Source: a candidate division FCPU426 bacterium
Lineage (GTDB): Bacteria; Oederibacteriota; Muellerivitia; Muellerivitales; Muellerivitaceae
Length of the DNA stretch: 64,000 bases
Reading direction: 5' to 3'
Assembly (NCBI GenBank): GCA_003136635.1
Contig: PLFD01000043.1
Location: 913-64,912, forward strand
Below are positions 36,201-45,411 of this stretch, one piece after another. Under the pieces are notes generated by a model that did not search any database, was not told the origin of the DNA, and saw only the letters and a program-made list of their open reading frames with translations. The position numbers were made by a program, and so were the translations under genes. Every line of letters begins with the position of its first letter. Position 1 is the first letter of the stretch.

Positions 36201-36269
36201 CTGCCAAGGCCACGGTTTTGCCTGTAGGCCTAGCCGTGTACCTGGCCGTGGTCCACGGCCAGGTGGCAG
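36201..36269. repeat. nested inverted repeats
   Basis: outer CTGCCA/TGGCAG; inner ACCTGGCCGTGG-T-CCACGGCCAGGT (36240-36264). Confidence 0.7.
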
Positions 36270-36316
36270 CTCGGTACAGGTACTCAAAGGGCAAACAGCA
36301 CTTTACTGGATTTGAT

Positions 36317-36766
36317 TTAACCGTGATGAATGTGTGAGAAGGGAGAGCTGTCCCCTGACAAAAACCGCTTTTTCAACTCAGGCGTGGGGATCATGCAGGC
36401 TTGGGTTCGGCCAAATATCGAATAGCGATTGCGGGCAATCAGGTCATAGACCCAATCCCGAACAGGAACGGGAATAATCATAAAAACATAAAACCAACTC
36501 CAAAACCCGCCCAATTCTCTAAGCAGGGTTAATGCCCCGCTCGATTTCGTCAAAGCGTTGCCGTCTTTCACCAGCACCAGCGTTTCCAGTTCTTGAACCG
36601 GCAGTTTTAATTTTTTCAAGTAGGTTCGGCCAGACTTGGACTGAAGTGCACCGAAACGGAATCGACCCGCCCTGTCTCTTTTAATCACGAATTGAACCAA
36701 CCCGTTACAGAGATTGCAGACTCCGTCAAATAGTAAAACTAAATTTTCGTTCTTCTTTGTTTTCAC
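36317..36766 (-). CDS. DCC family thiol-disulfide oxidoreductase (DUF393)
   Basis: LLFDGVCNLCNGLVQFVIKRD. Confidence 0.9.
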   Translation of the reverse strand: MKTKKNENLVLLFDGVCNLCNGLVQFVIKRDRAGRFRFGALQSKSGRTYLKKLKLPVQELETLVLVKDGNALTKSSGALTLLRELGGFWSWFYVFMIIPVPVRDWVYDLIARNRYSIFGRTQACMIPTPELKKRFLSGDSSPFSHIHHG

Positions 36767-36833
36767 AGGTCTCTTTCTCTACATTTCCAACACTTTGTGA
36801 AACATAAAATTCAAAATAAGTCTTTGTGACTTT

Positions 36834-37223
36834 TCACTTCTTTATGTTTTTGATTGGTTTCTTTGAATTTCTAAAAAGACCAAGATATAAAATATAAAAT
36901 GCACAACCGATAAGAAGCAAACCTCTCAAAATTTTAAATGGATTGTTATGGGAATCTATTAAGAAAAACAAAGCGCCAACAACGCAAATAACAACACCCA
37001 TAAGATAATTTTTGTTTTTCGTTTTTTTCGGCTTTGAAATGTCAAAAAAGCTAAGATACAAAATCCCAACTACACAAATGGCTAACATTGAATAGCTCAA
37101 AATCCCAGATGGATTTGCAAACTTTTGATAAACAAGTAACCCAGAAATAACGAAAAGGATAGAGCCAGTTAAGTATTTTTTCTCTTCTTGTTCATTCTTT
37201 TTATTGGTTTTTATTTTTTTCAA
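36834..37223 (-). CDS. hypothetical membrane protein
   Basis: four hydrophobic segments. Confidence 0.5.
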   Translation of the reverse strand: MKKIKTNKKNEQEEKKYLTGSILFVISGLLVYQKFANPSGILSYSMLAICVVGILYLSFFDISKPKKTKNKNYLMGVVICVVGALFFLIDSHNNPFKILRGLLLIGCAFYILYLGLFRNSKKPIKNIKK

Positions 37224-37277
37224 AATTCTAAATCCTTGAACATAATTTCAGTTTCCCAAAACCAAACCTCGAACCAC

Positions 37278-38789
37278 TCAATCTAGCCATCCCTCTTCTT
37301 TCAAAAAGGTAATCAGTTGCTGGTTATCCAACGACAAAGGCGGCAACCATTGGCCCAAAGGTTCCCTGGTCCACCAATCCCCCGTGGGGTTTCCGGGCGG
37401 GGCGAATTGGTAGCGGTATAGCGTGGCGCGGATGTAGCGGGGCAGTTTGTCCGGGAAGGGGTTGGGGCCCAGTAGGCTTAGAGCGCCGGGGTCGTTGTGC
37501 AAAAGCTTCCAGACTAAATACAGTGTCCACGGGTATTGATTCACTGTGCTCATGGAAGCGAACCACATTTGCCAGTCTAGCCGGGGCTGGTAAGGGGCGA
37601 TCTGTATCGGTCTCTGGTTCAGCGCCACGGGCAGGGCTCGGTAAAGGTAATCTTTCCAAACCGCCGTGGCGTCGGGTTTGTCGGCGTCGGTTCCTTGAAA
37701 CACCACGTTCAAGCGTTCTTTCCCAATACTTCCAAAAGCGCCGTAAGTGTTTACTAATTCCAGAGGGTCGAAAGATGTGTTCATGATCTGCGTGGGAGAA
37801 ATCAGGTTCATCACGGGTTTGATGCTTAAAAAAAGAACTAGTACGGCGACAATCCATCCGGCCACCTGCATGGGTTGGCTGGGCTCGGCTTTAGACTGCG
37901 CTTGTACCGAGTACTTCACCAAACTTTTGGGCAAAAGCTTGGCCCAAAAGCTGTCGTCAAAACAGGCCAGCGCCGGCACGATGGTTAGCCAGTTGAGAAA
38001 CGAAAGATTGCCGCTAAAGACCAGCGTGATTTGAAACAACACCATGATCACCCCGGCGGTATGCCGAAACAATCGCGGCGTCACGATAAACCAGGGGGCC
38101 ACCAGTTCGGCGAGAAAGTTAAACAGCACTCCCGCTTTTAACAGCCAGTGGGGCGCAAAGTGAAAATGGCGGCTGAAAGCGTTGGGGATGGGCTGGGTTT
38201 CAAAGTGATAATAAAGCGCCGTCAGGTCGCGCCAGCATTCGTCGCCCCGAAGTTTGATCAGCGCCGAACCCAGCATGATGCGAAAAATCAGCCAGCGAAA
38301 CAGCCATATCACCGCCACCGGCGGCGGGCGTTTGCCAAAAGGCCGTCCGTCGAACAGCGGGCAAAGAAAAATACCCAAAAACCCCGTTTCCAGCAGTTGG
38401 ATTTCCCATCCATAGCCGTACCAGTCCTGCCCGATATGCACAATGCTCATATAGAGAGCCCAAAGGATGATCATCATTAGGCCGTTGGCGTAACCCGCCA
38501 CCACCAGGCAAGAAAGGCCAAAGCCAATCCAGGCCGTCGTTTGCAAAAGGGTGTCCGAATGGAAAAACCAGAAGAGGGATGGCAATCTTAAAAAACAGGC
38601 TAAAGGACTACCCAAAGCGCCTTGAGCCTGTTGAATGAATAAGTCGATGGGAAGAAGCCCGTGAGAACCAATGAGCGGAATGATTTGCCGTGCCGCCGCC
38701 AAAAAAGCTACGGCGTAGACCAACCCCAGCCAGCGAAGGATGACAAAGCGGGTAAGGAAATAAGATTCAGTAACGGAGGATGTTCTCAT
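37278..38789 (-). CDS. lipase maturation factor family membrane protein
   Basis: WYGYGWEIQLLETGFLGIFLCPL, FRWLIFRIMLGSALIKLRGDECWRDLTALYYHFETQPIPN; start MRTSSVTESYF at 38789. Confidence 0.88.
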   Translation of the reverse strand: MRTSSVTESYFLTRFVILRWLGLVYAVAFLAAARQIIPLIGSHGLLPIDLFIQQAQGALGSPLACFLRLPSLFWFFHSDTLLQTTAWIGFGLSCLVVAGYANGLMMIILWALYMSIVHIGQDWYGYGWEIQLLETGFLGIFLCPLFDGRPFGKRPPPVAVIWLFRWLIFRIMLGSALIKLRGDECWRDLTALYYHFETQPIPNAFSRHFHFAPHWLLKAGVLFNFLAELVAPWFIVTPRLFRHTAGVIMVLFQITLVFSGNLSFLNWLTIVPALACFDDSFWAKLLPKSLVKYSVQAQSKAEPSQPMQVAGWIVAVLVLFLSIKPVMNLISPTQIMNTSFDPLELVNTYGAFGSIGKERLNVVFQGTDADKPDATAVWKDYLYRALPVALNQRPIQIAPYQPRLDWQMWFASMSTVNQYPWTLYLVWKLLHNDPGALSLLGPNPFPDKLPRYIRATLYRYQFAPPGNPTGDWWTREPLGQWLPPLSLDNQQLITFLKEEGWLD

Positions 38790-38824
38790 GGAAATGGTGG
38801 AACCATCCAGTCCGAACACTCCGT

Positions 38825-39187
38825 TTACAAATCCAGTTGCGGCGGAAGAGGTGGAAGTAAAGGCTGTAATTGAGCCTTCAATTCCGGAATATGTTTTTGG
38901 GTTAAACCCCAAACCCGATCATGTTTAATTTGTCCGTAATCGTGAACCATCACATTTCGCTGGGCAATAATGGATTTCCATGGAATACCGGGATTGTCTT
39001 TTTTGAAAGTGTCTGAAATTTTCCGGGATGCTTCGCCTACTATTTCTATCTTTCGCTCCACGCCTGCCTGGAGAAGTTCATCTTTCATGTATTGGTCGAT
39101 TGATTTTCCAAAAACAAACCGGTCAATTGCGTCGCAAGCCTGCAAAATTTCCCAAAGGTACGCCGCGTCTCTTTCCTCAAGCGGCAT
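38825..39187 (-). CDS. HepT-like HEPN RNase toxin (DUF86)
   Basis: RNVMVHDY fits RX4HXY motif. Confidence 0.85.
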   Translation of the reverse strand: MPLEERDAAYLWEILQACDAIDRFVFGKSIDQYMKDELLQAGVERKIEIVGEASRKISDTFKKDNPGIPWKSIIAQRNVMVHDYGQIKHDRVWGLTQKHIPELKAQLQPLLPPLPPQLDL

Positions 39188-39479
39188 AGATGGTTTCTTT
39201 ATGGCTCAGTATGGAATAACGCAGAAAAGGGTTGCTCAAGGCTTCTTTTTCAACCAAATCCACTTCCCGATTGAATAAAACCTTCAATTCATCCTGCATC
39301 TGCACAAAATCCATCAAATTGACGGAAGCGTCAGCGTTAAAACTCACCAAAATATCCACATCGCTGTCGGGCCTAAACCCCTCGCGTAAAACCGAACCAA
39401 AAAGGGAAAGTTCCTTGATGTGGTGATTTTTACAGAATTCGATGATTTTTTCTAAGGGGAGCGAAATTTGAATTTTCAT
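39177..39479 (-). CDS. MntA-like nucleotidyltransferase antitoxin
   Basis: GSVLREGFRPDSDVD fits GSX10DXD motif. Confidence 0.85.
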   Translation of the reverse strand: MKIQISLPLEKIIEFCKNHHIKELSLFGSVLREGFRPDSDVDILVSFNADASVNLMDFVQMQDELKVLFNREVDLVEKEALSNPFLRYSILSHKETIYAA

Positions 39480-39552
39480 CGTGAAACCTTTTCAAACGGG
39501 CTAAAGACGGCCCATTATATGGTCTTTTCCAAAAATCTTCAGCAAAGTTTAG

Positions 39553-39711
39553 AGACTACCCAATGCGCCTTGAGTCTGTTGAATGAATAAATCGATGGGA
39601 AGAAGCCCGTGAGAGCCGATCAACGGAATGATTTGCAGAGCCGCCGCCAAAAAAGCCACGGCGTAAACCAACCTCAGCCAGCGAAGGATGACGAAGCGGG
39701 TAAGCCAGTAA
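39553..39711 (-). pseudogene. truncated duplicate of the 5' end of the lipase maturation factor gene
   Basis: encodes YWLTRFVILRWLRLVYAVAFLAAALQIIPLIGSHGLLPIDLFIQQTQGALGSL*, near-identical to 38607-38764. Confidence 0.8.
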
Positions 39712-39794
39712 GTTGGAGGTGTTTTCAATTGAAAGAACCTTTCAATTTTACCTATTTACCAGGAGCCTATTATTTATTGAGTATATCTCGAAAA

Positions 39795-39830
39795 CAAAAA
39801 AGCCTTCCCTCTTTCGAGAGAAGGCTTTTA
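39795..39830. terminator. intrinsic terminator (bidirectional-looking)
   Basis: AAAAAAGCCTTCCCTCTTTCGAGAGAAGGCTTTTAAA. Confidence 0.75.
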
Positions 39831-39843
39831 AAACATTAAACTA

Positions 39844-40368
39844 TTACTTATTGCCACTAAATAAACCCGACCAAAAACCTTTAGGTGTTGGTGTTGGTAT
39901 TGGTTCTTCATGTTCCTTGGCAATCAACTTCAGACCAACCGCAGGCGCTGTATAAAACAAGCCGATATGTGCCCACTGAATTATTAAAACATATTTTCCT
40001 GGTGCTAAATCTCCAGTTGTTTCGAAAGCAAGCGTATCTAATTTAGTAAATGGACTAATCACATCAAGATTTGTAAGGCTGCCCGATGATTGATATTTTG
40101 AATAATTATCAGCATCTAATAAATAAACATTCAAAGATGGTTTTTGTTTATTTGTCGCAACCGCCAATGTGACCGTCGATTTATGATTCAGTGTAAAAGG
40201 CCGTTCAATTCCCTGTCCTGCTTCTCCAAGATTGTGTTTACCCGGCCCCGGAACATTAAAAGCCTCTTTGAAAAGAACAACAGTTTCGGCTTGTACTTTC
40301 GAATAAGAAATTTGCAAAATTACCAACACGGAAAGAGATAATAAAAATAACGCTGTTTTGAATTTCAC
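39844..40368 (-). CDS. hypothetical secreted protein
   Basis: signal peptide MKFKTALFLLSLSVLVILQISYSKVQA. Confidence 0.65.
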   Translation of the reverse strand: MKFKTALFLLSLSVLVILQISYSKVQAETVVLFKEAFNVPGPGKHNLGEAGQGIERPFTLNHKSTVTLAVATNKQKPSLNVYLLDADNYSKYQSSGSLTNLDVISPFTKLDTLAFETTGDLAPGKYVLIIQWAHIGLFYTAPAVGLKLIAKEHEEPIPTPTPKGFWSGLFSGNK

Positions 40369-40407
40369 TATGAGCTCCCTTAGATATTATTTAGTTAGTT
40401 AAAATAG

Positions 40408-40734
40408 TTATTGGCAAACAGTTGGGTTAACTGTGAACGTATCATTCGTAGAAGTCTTTGGTTGTTTGGCTACAGCAACACAAACGATATAAGTATTATT
40501 CGTACTAGTACTTATAGAGCTAAGATCAACTGGTGTTTTACACGCTAAAGTTATAGTGCAATTGGTTGCAACACTAGGTAATGAAGCTCCACAACTCAAA
40601 GTCGTAGTTTCGTTAGTCCAAGTACCATTACCCGAAGAAGAAGTTGTAGTTGAGCTTTGACTACAAGACCATATGACCATCGAAAAAAGACCTAAGAACA
40701 TTACAAAAACGACCAAAATTTTCTTCATAATCAA
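40408..40734 (-). CDS. hypothetical lipoprotein-like protein
   Basis: hydrophobic N-terminus followed by WSCSQSS. Confidence 0.5.
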   Translation of the reverse strand: MIMKKILVVFVMFLGLFSMVIWSCSQSSTTTSSSGNGTWTNETTTLSCGASLPSVATNCTITLACKTPVDLSSISTSTNNTYIVCVAVAKQPKTSTNDTFTVNPTVCQ

Positions 40735-40836
40735 ACACCCCTTTAAAAAATAATCTTATAGGCTCAACTTTGAATCCAGCTAATTTCATAACTTAATACA
40801 TAGTTTATGTACTGAATTTGAGGTTTCAACTGTAAT

Positions 40837-41088
40837 TTGTCTATGAAGGACAAATTAATCACCACCCAATTAGGTAAGAACGTTCGGGAACTTCGGCTAA
40901 AAGCGAAGTTGACTCAAGAGCAATTGGCAGAATTAACTCAAATTCATGCCGTGTATATGAGCAATATTGAAAATGGGCTTCGAAATATCACCGTGATTAA
41001 AGCTTTCAAAATTTCCCAAGCTTTAAATGTCGATGTTTCAGATTTATTTAAGGGAATTCCCCGTAATCCTAAAAATACTTCTAAATAG
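40837..41088 (+). CDS. XRE-family helix-turn-helix regulator
   Basis: LGKNVRELRLKAKLTQEQLAELTQIHAVYMSNIENGLRN. Confidence 0.88.
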   Translation: MSMKDKLITTQLGKNVRELRLKAKLTQEQLAELTQIHAVYMSNIENGLRNITVIKAFKISQALNVDVSDLFKGIPRNPKNTSK

Positions 41089-41218
41089 CTGCCCGTAAAC
41101 AAAGCAAACCGGCAACATCAACACTTTAGATCTTGCCTGAATTCGTGCTTAAAAACCGTTTGAACAGACTTTGCTTTTATTTAAAATGCTCCCCAAAATC
41201 CCAATTAAGGAGCCTACG

Positions 41219-42154
41219 ATGCCCGAAATCCCCCTTTCCAAAATCCTCGCCAACCCCAAAAACCCCCGCCGGGTCATTACCCTGGAAATGATTGAAAACA
41301 TGGCGGCTTCGCTAGATGCGGTCGGCCTGAAGAATGACATCAAACTCAATGTCCTGCCCGACGGGTCTTATGAGCTAATCAGCGGGCATATCCGCTTTGC
41401 AGGGGCCCAGAGGCTTGGGTGGGAAACCATCTCCGCCGAGCTATTAACCCTGACCCCCGATGAGGCCGAACTAGTGGGGTTAATCGACAACCAAAGCACC
41501 CAAATGCACTGGCTGGACTGGGTGGTAGCCATCGAGAAGCTCAAAAACGGGCCGGGTAAGCTAAAACAACAGCAAATTGCTGATAAACTGGGGGTAACCC
41601 AGGCCCGGGTAAACTACGCCCTAAAGGCCGCCAAGGCCCTAACCCCGGCTTCTCGGACCCTAATTTATAACAGTGTTATAAAATTGGGCCCCGAAAAGTC
41701 GGTTTCCGAGGTTGCCGTCCGGGCCCTAGCTGATCTGGGCGACCCCAAAGAGGTCGAAAGGGCCCTGCCGGTATTCCTCGACCGCCGGATGACTGCACCC
41801 CAGGCCAAACGGCTGGTCAAATGGCTGAAGGAGGGCAAGCCCCTGGAGGCCTATAATGCCAATGGCCATAATCAAGAGCTATTGGCACAACCAAACCCCG
41901 CACCTCGGCTTGCGGCCTCGGCGCAGGTGCCACCTAGCTCCACCCAACCGGAGAAAGAACAAACATTCGGTGAAATTTGGGCGGAAATGAAGACCGGTTG
42001 GGACAACCTATTACCAAATGCGTCTGGAACCGAAAAGGAAGCGAGAGAAAATAGATACATAACTATTTTCGGATTCGCTATTTGCGCAGTGCTTATCTGG
42101 CTGGCCTGGAAAGCCGTCGTCTGGGTGATTACCGCCGTCATCCACTGGCTCTAG
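41219..42154 (+). CDS. ParB/Spo0J-like protein with C-terminal transmembrane segment
   Basis: IPLSKILANPKNPRR..., ELISGHIRFAGAQRLGWETI, HTH QQQIADKLGVTQARVNYAL; C-term YITIFGFAICAVLIWLAWKAVVWVITAVIHWL. Confidence 0.8.
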   Translation: MPEIPLSKILANPKNPRRVITLEMIENMAASLDAVGLKNDIKLNVLPDGSYELISGHIRFAGAQRLGWETISAELLTLTPDEAELVGLIDNQSTQMHWLDWVVAIEKLKNGPGKLKQQQIADKLGVTQARVNYALKAAKALTPASRTLIYNSVIKLGPEKSVSEVAVRALADLGDPKEVERALPVFLDRRMTAPQAKRLVKWLKEGKPLEAYNANGHNQELLAQPNPAPRLAASAQVPPSSTQPEKEQTFGEIWAEMKTGWDNLLPNASGTEKEARENRYITIFGFAICAVLIWLAWKAVVWVITAVIHWL

Positions 42155-42183
42155 TGGGACAATCTTAAACGGGAGATTGATTC

Positions 42184-42546
42184 ATGCACAAAGCTAAAAC
42201 GGTTGAGGCTTATATCGCCACCGCCCCGATGGAGGTCAGGGTCACGCTGAAAGAATTGCGAAGCGCCATCCGCAAGGCGGCGCCTGGCGCGTTCGAAAAG
42301 ATCAGCTACGGCATGCCCTACTACAGTTATCACGGACGTCTGGCTTATTTTGCCCTGCACAAAACCCACATCGGCCTTTACATTCCCACCCCGGTAATCG
42401 CGGAACATCAGAAGGAATTAAAAAACTACCACGCCGTCGGGGCGACAGTACGGTTTCCACTGGATAAAAAGCTTCCCCTCACGCTCATTCAAAAACTGGT
42501 GAAAGCCCGTATAAAAAAGAACAAGCAAAAACAACCGCGATCATAA
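42184..42546 (+). CDS. DUF1801/YdhG-like protein
   Basis: KTVEAYIATAPMEVRVTLKELRSAIRKAAPGAFEKISYGMPYYSYHG. Confidence 0.8.
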   Translation: MHKAKTVEAYIATAPMEVRVTLKELRSAIRKAAPGAFEKISYGMPYYSYHGRLAYFALHKTHIGLYIPTPVIAEHQKELKNYHAVGATVRFPLDKKLPLTLIQKLVKARIKKNKQKQPRS

Positions 42547-42613
42547 TCAGTAAAAAGGGCATCAAGCGGTTGTTCGGGTCATTCGCCGACGCTAACGCGA
42601 TGCTCAACTGGAC

Positions 42614-42650
42614 AAAAAAAGGCCCGCTCCAGAAAGAGCGGGCCTTTTTT
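42614..42650. terminator. bidirectional intrinsic terminator
   Basis: AAAAAAAGGCCCGCTCCAGAAAGAGCGGGCCTTTTTT. Confidence 0.92.
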
Positions 42651-42691
42651 CTAAAACAGCTAAAGTAAGTTAAACACCTGCAGGCTTCAGA

Positions 42692-43144
42692 TCATTGAAA
42701 CCCATAAAAAGAATAAGACATATTTTGCGAATCATGCACCGTGCTGTTCACAAAAATATAACCACCCGTACTGTCGTACAACCAGCCGGAAAGCTGGCTG
42801 GTCGGCGTCCCCAAAAACGCGGTATAGGTGACTAGATTTCCTGAAGGATTTTTCGAGGTGGCGACAAAAGCGCCGGTCACCTTGACCTGGGGAATATTAT
42901 CCAGATTCTGGCTGAAAGAAAAAGAACCGGAGGACCAGAGGGTCGTGGGCCAGAGACCCTGCCAGTTGCCGTAATAAATTTCCGAAGCGGATTTCATCGC
43001 CCCAATGTTACCCTTGGTCGCACCTTCCTTTGATTTTTCCAGCATTTGAGCGAAACGCGGGATGGCAATCGCCGCCAAAATACCGATGATCGCCACCACA
43101 ATCATCAACTCAATCAAAGTAAATCCTTTGGCTTTCAGACCGAT
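42692..43144 (-). CDS. type IV pilin-like protein (copy 2); no canonical start codon seen
   Basis: KGFTLIELMIVVAIIGILAAIAIPRF; after GGAGG the in-frame codon is ATC at 43144. Confidence 0.75.
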   Translation of the reverse strand: MGLKAKGFTLIELMIVVAIIGILAAIAIPRFAQMLEKSKEGATKGNIGAMKSASEIYYGNWQGLWPTTLWSSGSFSFSQNLDNIPQVKVTGAFVATSKNPSGNLVTYTAFLGTPTSQLSGWLYDSTGGYIFVNSTVHDSQNMSYSFYGFQ

Positions 43145-43167
43145 AGTACACCTCCCAATAATGGACT

Positions 43168-43623
43168 TTATTGAAAACCGTAGAAGGAATAGGCCATATT
43201 TTGCGAATCATGCACTGTGCTGTTCACAAAAACAAAACCGCCCGTACTGTCATACAACCAACCCGAAAGCTGGCTGGTGGGCGTACCCAATTGGGCGGTG
43301 TAGGTGACTATATTTCCCGATGGGTCTTTGGACGTAGCCACGAACGCGCCGGTTACCTTAACCTGTGGAATATTGTCCAGGTTTTGACTGAAAGAAAAGG
43401 ATCCGGACGACCACAATGTAGTCGGCCAGGTACCCTGCCAGTTGCCGTAATAAATTTCCGAAGCGGATTTCATCGCCCCGATGTTACCCTTGGTCGCGCC
43501 TTCTTTTGACTTTTCCAGCATTTGGGCGAAACGCGGAATGGCGATGGCCGCCAAAATACCGATGATTGCTACCACGATCATCAACTCAATCAGGGTGAAC
43601 CCTTTCGATTTAAACCGATGCAT
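43168..43623 (-). CDS. type IV pilin-like protein (copy 1)
   Basis: MHRFKSKGFTLIELMIVVAIIGILAAIAIPRF. Confidence 0.9.
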   Translation of the reverse strand: MHRFKSKGFTLIELMIVVAIIGILAAIAIPRFAQMLEKSKEGATKGNIGAMKSASEIYYGNWQGTWPTTLWSSGSFSFSQNLDNIPQVKVTGAFVATSKDPSGNIVTYTAQLGTPTSQLSGWLYDSTGGFVFVNSTVHDSQNMAYSFYGFQ

Positions 43624-43995
43624 AACCGCCTCCAAAATTTTAATTCAAACCGATGTTTACTGACCTGATTCATTAACGGTTTTTTTCAAATCAATCTTTT
43701 GGGCCTGCACTTCCACATTGCTTTTCGCGCGAGTCAAATCCGAATTAGAATTCGCCGTTTCAGCGGCGGAAAAATAATTTTGTTTGATCACCAAAAAAAC
43801 GAGACATAAAGCAATGATTCCCAAAAGCGGAAATAAAAACCGATTCATGAACCCCCTCGAGTAAAAATCGTTGACCTACCCTAATTAAAGCAGGATTGGT
43901 GCCAAACGATCGCGGGGAATTTAAAGGGTTTTAGCGAAAAGGAGGTGCATCCTGTGCATAGAAAATAACGCACATGGCTCATTTTAAATGCAGAA

Positions 43996-45411
43996 TTAAC
44001 CGCGGTAAGAAGTGGGTTTGAGTTTGTATTTTTTTAACAGCAGCTGAAAATTGCGCCGCGCCAGACCGGAGCTGCGGGCCGCCAGAGACACGTTCCCTTT
44101 GGATTCGCGCAAAAGATCCGCCAGATATTTTTTTTCAAAGGCCTGAACATGGGACTTTTTGCTCTCACGAAAAGAACCTCCCGGGCCCGGGCTTTCAATC
44201 AACGAAGGAATCGCCAGATCGGAAAGTTGTATTTCGGAGCCGCCCGTTAAAAGACTCGCCCGTTCCAGATGATTCTTCAGTTCGCGCACATTCCCCGGCC
44301 ACGGCTGGGAAAGAAGCCACTTCATGGCCTGCGCCGAAATTTTCGGGGGTGTCTTTCCCGTCTCGACATATTCCTTCAGAAAATAATCGGTCAAAAGCGG
44401 GATATCCCCCAAACGCTCCCTCAGAGGCGGCAGGGACAGCACCAAAACTGAAAGCCGGTAATAGAGGTCTTTGCGAAATGTTTTTTGTTCCACCATTTCT
44501 TCCAGATTCTGGTTGGTAGCCGCGATAACCCGAACGTCTACTTTTCGGGATTTCGAGTCGCCCACCAGACGAACTTCGCCCGATTCCAAAACCCGCAAAA
44601 GCTTCGCCTGCGACTCCATGGGAATTTCTGCGATTTCATCCAGAAAAAGGGTTCCCCCGTCCGCTGCCTGAAAAAGACCTTCCCGGGTTTCCTGGGCTCC
44701 CGTAAAGGCCCCTTTTTTAACGCCGAATAATTCGGCCTCGAAAAGATTGGCCGGTAAGGCGCCTGAGTTCACTTGCACCAGGGGTTTCGAGGCGCGGGAA
44801 GAGGCGTAATGGATGGCGCGGGCCGCCAGATCCTTACCGACGCCCGACTCCCCCAGGATCAGCACATTGGCGCCGCTGGGCGCGAATTTTTCAACTAATT
44901 GACCGACTTTCTGAATCGCCGTCGAATTGCCGACCATGAACCCTCTATTGGCGTCGGTGATCTGGTTTCGCAGACTTTTGTTTTCTTCCAGCAGGCGGCG
45001 TTTTTCCAAAGCTTTCAAAACCACCACTTCCAGATCCTCATGCGTAAAGGGCTTGGACAAATAATCTTCCGCGCCGTTTTTGATGACATCCACAATCTTT
45101 TTGGTGCTTCCGTAGCCGGAAATCACCACCACGGGAACAATGGGCTGAAGGGCTTTTATTTTTTTCAGAAACTCTTCGCCCGATTGACCGGGCAGGCGCA
45201 TATCTGTAATGACCAGATCATAATGATCCTTCACCAAGAGGGCCAAAGCGATTTCCGCGTCTTCGACAGAGAAAGCCTCGTAACCCATCCCCTTGAGCAT
45301 GCCGTGGAGGAGGTCCCGGATTCCCTTTTCATCATCGACCACCAAAATTTTCCGCTTTTTCAATGAACCGCTCCCGATTTTTGTGATTGCGGCCAATCCA
45401 TACGAACCCAC
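43996..45411 (-). CDS. sigma-54-dependent response regulator (NtrC type)
   Basis: receiver KILVVDDEKGIRD; GESGVGKDLAARAIH; GAFTGAQ; C-terminal Fis-type HTH. Confidence 0.93.
   Translation of the reverse strand: MGSYGLAAITKIGSGSLKKRKILVVDDEKGIRDLLHGMLKGMGYEAFSVEDAEIALALLVKDHYDLVITDMRLPGQSGEEFLKKIKALQPIVPVVVISGYGSTKKIVDVIKNGAEDYLSKPFTHEDLEVVVLKALEKRRLLEENKSLRNQITDANRGFMVGNSTAIQKVGQLVEKFAPSGANVLILGESGVGKDLAARAIHYASSRASKPLVQVNSGALPANLFEAELFGVKKGAFTGAQETREGLFQAADGGTLFLDEIAEIPMESQAKLLRVLESGEVRLVGDSKSRKVDVRVIAATNQNLEEMVEQKTFRKDLYYRLSVLVLSLPPLRERLGDIPLLTDYFLKEYVETGKTPPKISAQAMKWLLSQPWPGNVRELKNHLERASLLTGGSEIQLSDLAIPSLIESPGPGGSFRESKKSHVQAFEKKYLADLLRESKGNVSLAARSSGLARRNFQLLLKKYKLKPTSYRG

Noticed and set aside
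45360-45411. Overlap of histidine kinase and response regulator ORFs as a fusion.
   Set aside because: Different frames; the regulator start is probably inside the ORF, giving an ordinary operon junction.
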